A DNA stretch of 64,000 nt, taken from contig CAMCRP010000004.1 of assembly GCA_945877315.1 (NCBI GenBank), positions 1 through 64,000 of the forward strand. Reading direction: 5' to 3'. The position numbers and the translations under genes are program-made. This DNA comes from an uncultured Ruminococcus sp. (lineage in GTDB: Bacteria; Bacillota; Clostridia; Oscillospirales; Ruminococcaceae). How positions within the stretch are numbered: position 1 is the first letter of the stretch; each line of letters starts with the position of its first letter. The notes beneath the pieces were generated by a model. The model ran no database searches and was not told where the DNA came from. It saw only the letters and a program-made list of their open reading frames with translations. This document shows positions 59,606-64,000 of this stretch, piece after piece.

Positions 59606-61597
59606 ATGCAGAGAATTGGCGTATTTGTATGTTGGTGCGGAAGCAATATCGCTGCAACCGTCGATGTTGAGGCGGTTTCCGAAGCTCTGAAATCAGAGCC
59701 GGGAGTGGTTTTCTCCACTAACTATCAGTACATGTGCTCCGAAGCAGGTCAGAATATGATAAAGGACGCTATTAAGGAACATAACCTGACAGGCGTTGTT
59801 ATCTGTTCCTGCTCGCCCCGTATGCACGAGGCTACATTCCGTAAGACCGTTCAGGGTGCGGGACTCAACCCCTACATGGTCGAGATCGCAAATATCCGTG
59901 AGCAGTGCTCCTGGATACATAAGGACAAGCAGACAGGTACCGAGAAGGCTATTATCCTCGGCAAGGCTGCTATTGCAAAGGTTCATCTGAATGCTCCTCT
60001 TACAGCAGGCGAAAGCCCCGTTGTTAAGAGAGCACTGGTTATTGGAGGCGGTATTGCAGGTATTCAGACAGCTCTGGATATTGCAGAAGCAGGCTTCGAT
60101 GTTGATATCGTTGAAACAAAGCCCACCATCGGCGGTAAGATGACTCAGATAGACAAGACCTTCCCCACACTTGACTGTGCGGCTTGTATCCTGACTCCTA
60201 AGATGGTTGACTGTGCTCAAAACGAAAAGATACACATCTACTCTTACAGTGAGGTGACTGCTGTTAAGGGCTTCGTTGGCAACTTCACCGTTTCCATTAA
60301 GAAGAAGGCAAGATATGTTGATACCACCAAGTGCACAGGCTGCGGCGTTTGTACAGAAAAGTGCCCTGTAAAGAACGTTCCCAACGAGTTCAATCTGGGA
60401 ATGAACAACAGACGTGCTATCTACATTCCTTTTGCTCAGGCTGTTCCCAAGGTAGCTACTATTGACGCAGATTACTGTAATATGCTCAAAAACGGCAAGT
60501 GCGGCGTCTGCTCCAAGGTATGTACCGCAGGTGCTATCGACTACAAGCAGCAGGACGAGATCATCGAGGAGAGATACGGTGCAATCGTTGCCGCAACAGG
60601 CTTCAATCCCATCAAGCTTGATAATTTTGATGAATTTGCTTATTCTCAGAGCAAGGACGTTATCACTTCTCTGGAATTTGAGCGTCTGACAAATGCTGCA
60701 GGTCCCACAAGCGGACAGCTTCTCAGACCCTCCGACGGAAAGCACCCTCACACGATCGTGTTCGTACAGTGCGTAGGCTCCCGTGACACTTCCGGCTGCG
60801 GCAAGCCCTACTGCTCCAAGATCTGCTGTATGTACACCGCTAAGCATGCTATGCTTACCCGTGAAAAATATCCCGATACAGACGTTTATGTATTCTACAT
60901 TGACGTTCGTACTCCCGGTAAGAATTTTGATGAGTTCTACCGCAGAGCTGTTGAGGATTACAACGTTCACTATATTAAAGGTATGGTAGGAAAGGTCGCT
61001 CCCAGAGCAGACGGTACTCTCGATGTTCAGGCATCAGACCTTATCTCCAATGAGCAGCTTCATATCAGCGCAGACCTCGTTGTTCTTGCCGCTGCTATTG
61101 AGCCTGACAAGAGCGCAAGACCTCTTGCTACAATGCTCACCGCAAGTATGGACACCAACGACTTCTTCACCGAGGCTCACGCAAAGCTTCGTCCCGTTGA
61201 AAGCCCCACAGCAGGTGTGTTCCTGTCAGGTACCTGTCAGGGTCCTAAGGATATCCCCGAAACAGTATCTCAGGCAAGTGCCGCTGCTGCTAAGGTAATC
61301 GGTCTGCTCTGCAAGGATAAGCTTACCTGCAATCCCTGTGTTGCTCATTCCGATGAAATGCTGTGTAACGGCTGCTCCTCCTGTGAAAAGGTTTGTCCTT
61401 ACGGTGCTATCACCTATTCCGACAAGGAATTCAGAATGCCCGACAGAACAACGGCTATCCGTCGTGTTGCTGCCGTCAATGAGGCTGTATGTCAGGGCTG
61501 TGGAGCTTGTACGGTTGCTTGTCCTTCCGGCGCAATGGATCTGAAGGGCTTCTCCAACAAGCAGATTATGGCGGAGGTAGATGCAATATGCAAGTAA
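59606..61597 (+). CDS. hdrA: Heterodisulfide-reductase subunit A-like flavoprotein
   Basis: The bifurcating flavoprotein of Hdr complexes, 663 residues. An N-terminal Fe-S domain (VFVCWCGSNIAATVD, CSCSPRMHE), FAD-binding VIGGGIAGIQ near 147, the HdrA signature DKTFPTLDCAACILTPKMV near 192, a central CTGCGVCTEKCPVK cluster and a C-terminal ferredoxin (CNGCSSCEKVCP, CQGCGACTVACP). AAGGAGG precedes the ATG. It overlaps flxD by 10 bases. Confidence 0.94.
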   Translation: MQRIGVFVCWCGSNIAATVDVEAVSEALKSEPGVVFSTNYQYMCSEAGQNMIKDAIKEHNLTGVVICSCSPRMHEATFRKTVQGAGLNPYMVEIANIREQCSWIHKDKQTGTEKAIILGKAAIAKVHLNAPLTAGESPVVKRALVIGGGIAGIQTALDIAEAGFDVDIVETKPTIGGKMTQIDKTFPTLDCAACILTPKMVDCAQNEKIHIYSYSEVTAVKGFVGNFTVSIKKKARYVDTTKCTGCGVCTEKCPVKNVPNEFNLGMNNRRAIYIPFAQAVPKVATIDADYCNMLKNGKCGVCSKVCTAGAIDYKQQDEIIEERYGAIVAATGFNPIKLDNFDEFAYSQSKDVITSLEFERLTNAAGPTSGQLLRPSDGKHPHTIVFVQCVGSRDTSGCGKPYCSKICCMYTAKHAMLTREKYPDTDVYVFYIDVRTPGKNFDEFYRRAVEDYNVHYIKGMVGKVAPRADGTLDVQASDLISNEQLHISADLVVLAAAIEPDKSARPLATMLTASMDTNDFFTEAHAKLRPVESPTAGVFLSGTCQGPKDIPETVSQASAAAAKVIGLLCKDKLTCNPCVAHSDEMLCNGCSSCEKVCPYGAITYSDKEFRMPDRTTAIRRVAAVNEAVCQGCGACTVACPSGAMDLKGFSNKQIMAEVDAICK

Positions 61598-62031
61598 ATG
61601 AAAAAGAATTTAAGCCTACCATTGTTGCTTTCTGCTGCAACTGGTGTTCATATGCAGGTGCTGACCTGGCGGGAACAAACAGACTTAACTATCCTGCCGA
61701 TGTTAAGATCATCAGGGTTCCCTGCTCCTGCCGTGTAAATCCTATGTTTATTCTTCGTGCATTCCAGAGGGGCGCTGACGGCGTTATTATGTGCGGCTGT
61801 CACCCCGGCGACTGCCACTATACAACAGGCAACTACTATGCTAGAAGAAGAATGACTCTGCTGTTCTCTATGCTGGATTACCTGGGCATTGAAAGAGAAA
61901 GGACCCGTGTTGAATGGGTTTCCGCAGCTGAGGGCGCAAAGTTTGCCGCTACTATGAATGAGTTTGTCGAGACTGTTACCAAGCTCGGCGAGAACAAGAG
62001 ATTGGAGGATCTGAGATGCAAGGAAAAATGA
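61588..62031 (+). CDS. flxD: MvhD/FlxD-type iron-sulfur protein
   Basis: 147 residues from the ATG at 61588 (GGAGG 10 bases upstream); the open frame before it belongs to hdrA. FCCNWCSYAGADLAG, CSCRVN and CGCHPGDCHY carry the cysteines of the [2Fe-2S] MvhD family, which passes electrons from a hydrogenase, formate dehydrogenase or NADH-oxidising Flx partner to HdrA. No hydrogenase is visible here, favouring a Flx-type NADH partner downstream. Confidence 0.9.
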   Translation: MQVNEKEFKPTIVAFCCNWCSYAGADLAGTNRLNYPADVKIIRVPCSCRVNPMFILRAFQRGADGVIMCGCHPGDCHYTTGNYYARRRMTLLFSMLDYLGIERERTRVEWVSAAEGAKFAATMNEFVETVTKLGENKRLEDLRCKEK

Positions 62032-62987
62032 TCGCCCGTGCTAAGGAGCTTCTGCAGAACGGAACCGTCAATCGTGTGATCGGCTGGAAGGCGGGAGATT
62101 TCGCTTACGATATCACCCCCGCAGTTTTCAATTCTGCCGAGGAGCTGGACGCAGGCTTTGTTTACAATGACTTCTGCGGCGCAAATTTCTCGAAATATCT
62201 GGTAAAAGAGTCCCGCAAGGAAGGAAAAATTCTCGTTTTCCTCAAGCCCTGCGATACATACAGCTTTAACCAGCTTACAAAGGAACACCGCATTATCCGT
62301 GACAACATCTACGTTGTAGGCGTTCCCTGTGACGGAAAGACAGATGGTGAAACTCTTAAGCTTAAGGGTATCACAGGTATCACAGGCATAAAGACTGAGG
62401 GCGACAGCTTCGTTGTCGACACCCTTTACGGCGAAAAGACCATTGCTAAGGCAGACGCTCTCCCCGAGAGATGTCTTTCCTGCAAGTCCAAGAAGCACGT
62501 TGCATATGACGAGCTGCTGGGCGAGGACGGTGAGGTTTGCGAATCCAACCGTTTCGATATGGTTGAAAAGCTGGAAGCAATGTCCTCAGAGGAGAGATTT
62601 AACTTCTGGAGAGGTGAGCTTTCCAGATGTATCCGCTGCAACGCCTGCCGTAACGTTTGCCCCGCTTGCACCTGTGAAAGATGCGTATTCGATAACGATA
62701 ATTCGGGCATTGCTCAGAAGGCTGCTGCTGACAGCTTTGAGGAGAATATGTTCCACATTATTCGCGCATTCCACGTTGCGGGACGCTGCACAGACTGCGG
62801 CGAATGCTCCAGAGTTTGTCCCCAGAATATCCCCCTGCACCTGCTGAACAGAAAGTTCATCAAGGATATCAACGAATTCTACGGCGAATTCCAGGCAGGC
62901 GAGGACACCGAAACAAGAGCTCCTCTTAACATCTTCGATACCGAGGACGTTGAGCCGAGCGTAGTATATGAAAAGGGAGGTAACTGA
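62016..62987 (+). CDS. FlxC-like / FrhB-like 4Fe-4S protein
   Basis: 323 residues. An N-terminal half resembling FrhB/HdrF-type proteins (KPCDTYSFNQLTKEH; GVPCDG), a Cys motif LSCKSKK, then two 4Fe-4S clusters CIRCNACRNVCP and CTDCGECSRVCPQNIP. It overlaps flxD by 16 bases with GGAGG 7 bases before the ATG. Probably an electron-wire subunit of the Hdr-Flx complex; the FlxC label comes from order and motifs. Confidence 0.8.
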   Translation: MQGKMIARAKELLQNGTVNRVIGWKAGDFAYDITPAVFNSAEELDAGFVYNDFCGANFSKYLVKESRKEGKILVFLKPCDTYSFNQLTKEHRIIRDNIYVVGVPCDGKTDGETLKLKGITGITGIKTEGDSFVVDTLYGEKTIAKADALPERCLSCKSKKHVAYDELLGEDGEVCESNRFDMVEKLEAMSSEERFNFWRGELSRCIRCNACRNVCPACTCERCVFDNDNSGIAQKAAADSFEENMFHIIRAFHVAGRCTDCGECSRVCPQNIPLHLLNRKFIKDINEFYGEFQAGEDTETRAPLNIFDTEDVEPSVVYEKGGN

Positions 62988-62989
62988 TA

Positions 62990-64000
62990 ATGTTCAAGCT
63001 TTCCCTGAATAACTTAAACGACCTGTTTAAGGCTGCTGCAGAGGGCGGTGCGCTTTACATTCCCGCCGATGACGGAGCAGGTCAGGCTCGCTTCACCAGA
63101 TGGTGCGACGGTATGGAAATGAGCAAGGCTCTGAAAACCGTTAAGAGCGCAAAGGAATTTTTCTTCCCTCAGACCGAAAGTCTTGTTGATTTCAAGATGA
63201 AGGGCAAGGAGATCGAAATTATCGACCCCAGAACCGAGAGCGAGGACTTCGTTGTATTCGGCGTTAGAGCTTGTGATGCAAGAAGCTTCTCTATCCTTGA
63301 CAAGGTTTTCCTTGCAGACCCTGTTGATACCTATTATAAGTCCAGAAGAGAGCACGGAACTATCGTTACAATGGCTTGCTCCAGACCCGAGGAAACCTGC
63401 TTCTGCACTGCTTTCGGTGTAGACCCCACCGCTCCCGAGGGTGACGCAGTTTGCTATATGACCGAGGACGAGCTGTTCATCGAAGCTAAGACCGAAAAGG
63501 GAACTGCCTTCGTTGAAAAGGTAAAGGCTGTTCTCACAGACGGCGATGCTGCTCCCGTTGAGGCTCAGAAGGCTGCTGTTAAGGAAATTCTCCCCAAGCT
63601 CCCTCTGGCAAATCTCTCCACAGATTCCTTCGGCGGCGACAAGCTTATGGAGCTGTTCGATTCTCCCAAGTGGGCAGAGCTTTCCGCTTCCTGCCTTGGC
63701 TGCGGAACCTGTACTTTCGTATGCCCCACCTGTCAGTGCTATGATATCAGAGATTTTGAAACAGGTCACGGCGTTAAGCGTTTCAGATGCTGGGACTCCT
63801 GTATGTTCTCCGATTTTACAAAGATGGCTCACGGAAACCCCCGTCTTACTCAGCTGGAGCGTTTCAGACAGCGTTTCATGCACAAGCTGGTTTATTTCCC
63901 CGCCAACAATGACGGCGAATTTGGCTGCGTAGGCTGCGGAAGATGTCTTTCCAAGTGTCCTATCTCAATGAATATCGTTAAGGTTATGAAAACATTGGAA
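62990..64000 (+). CDS. FlxB/AsrA-like 4Fe-4S dicluster protein, 3' end missing
   Basis: Open to the last base of the window (337 codons), so it is partial. Start ATG at 62990, three bases after the previous stop, with GGGAGG upstream. VVFGVRACDARSFSILDKVF and ACSRPEETCFCTAFG resemble AsrA and hydrogenase beta-type subunits; two 4Fe-4S motifs follow (CLGCGTCTFVCPTCQCYD and CVGCGRCLSKCP at the end). In Flx clusters the next gene is the FAD/NAD-binding FlxA, expected just outside the window. Confidence 0.85.
   Translation, partial: MFKLSLNNLNDLFKAAAEGGALYIPADDGAGQARFTRWCDGMEMSKALKTVKSAKEFFFPQTESLVDFKMKGKEIEIIDPRTESEDFVVFGVRACDARSFSILDKVFLADPVDTYYKSRREHGTIVTMACSRPEETCFCTAFGVDPTAPEGDAVCYMTEDELFIEAKTEKGTAFVEKVKAVLTDGDAAPVEAQKAAVKEILPKLPLANLSTDSFGGDKLMELFDSPKWAELSASCLGCGTCTFVCPTCQCYDIRDFETGHGVKRFRCWDSCMFSDFTKMAHGNPRLTQLERFRQRFMHKLVYFPANNDGEFGCVGCGRCLSKCPISMNIVKVMKTLE

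Noticed and set aside
59693..60970. 425-codon minus-strand ORF opposite hdrA
   Set aside because: Shadow of a Cys- and Val-rich gene; hdrA has all its motifs in the plus frame.
1..64000. CRISPR arrays, insertion sequences, prophage or rRNA operons
   Set aside because: No regularly spaced repeats, transposase or integrase motifs, phage structural genes or rRNA signatures were seen in either strand.

Overview
The window looks like chromosome from an anaerobic, low-to-moderate GC Firmicute, most likely of the Oscillospiraceae/Ruminococcaceae (Ruminococcus-like) group. Reasons: a surface LRR_5 (BspA-type) protein with DUF4214 repeats, GH9 and CE2 enzymes for plant polysaccharides, the Firmicute order ylxM-ffh-rpsP-khpA-rimM-trmD, an HPr with both His15 and Ser46, spore-formation genes (spoIIAA-spoIIAB-sigF, spoVAC, ytaF), RNase J, GdpP and a HdrABC/Flx-type electron-transfer cluster. 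I see no insertion sequence, prophage, CRISPR array or rRNA operon. Most promoters are near-perfect sigma-A boxes with 17-bp spacers, and intrinsic terminators are plentiful.

Layout. 1-5.4 kb: 3' part of the LRR surface protein, two tRNA genes (Pro-CGG, Lys-CTT) on the minus strand, and a chemoreceptor. 5.4-16 kb: a structured intergenic region, then a housekeeping run rnj-gdpP-rplI-dnaB-tilS-hpt-ftsH with short gaps or overlaps. 16-19.3 kb: a CE2-type esterase divergent from a GH9 protein, both without signal peptides, and a CmpB-like membrane protein. 19.6-24.1 kb: the SRP/ribosome-maturation operon, then HPr. 24.2-29.9 kb: a degenerate kinase-like protein with a lipoprotein, YjfB and a soluble PocR chemoreceptor, a PP2C phosphatase, spoVAC and a PfkB kinase. 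29.9-34.3 kb: a toxin-antitoxin pair, tRNA-Gly(CCC), an AIM24 protein, the spoIIA operon, and an XRE regulator with two membrane proteins. 34.5-44 kb: purB, a DUF1540 peptide, a TauE permease, rimO-pgsA, a GGDEF/EAL protein, ytaF, birA and traX. 44-50 kb: a zinc ribbon, a tRNA-like remnant, a sigma factor, a DivIVA-like protein, corA behind a small leader ORF, and an NTase-HEPN-SLOG operon. 50-56.3 kb: envelope proteins, cyclophilin, an ECF S-component, a signal-peptidase-like protein and a HAD phosphatase. 56.8-64 kb: fumC followed by hdrB-hdrC-hdrA-flxD and two further Fe-S proteins, the last running off the right edge.

How it fits together. The core is information processing, cell-envelope and sporulation genes of a spore-former-type, probably motile, saccharolytic anaerobe, ending in a flavin/Fe-S cluster that suggests flavin-based electron bifurcation linked to NADH, ferredoxin and a disulfide acceptor. 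The candidates I rate highest are a 30-codon leader ORF whose stop codon abuts a hairpin covering the start region of corA, a three-gene NTase-HEPN-SLOG operon whose NTase has lost its catalytic aspartates, and two enzyme homologues (GH9 and signal peptidase) whose key catalytic residues are replaced.
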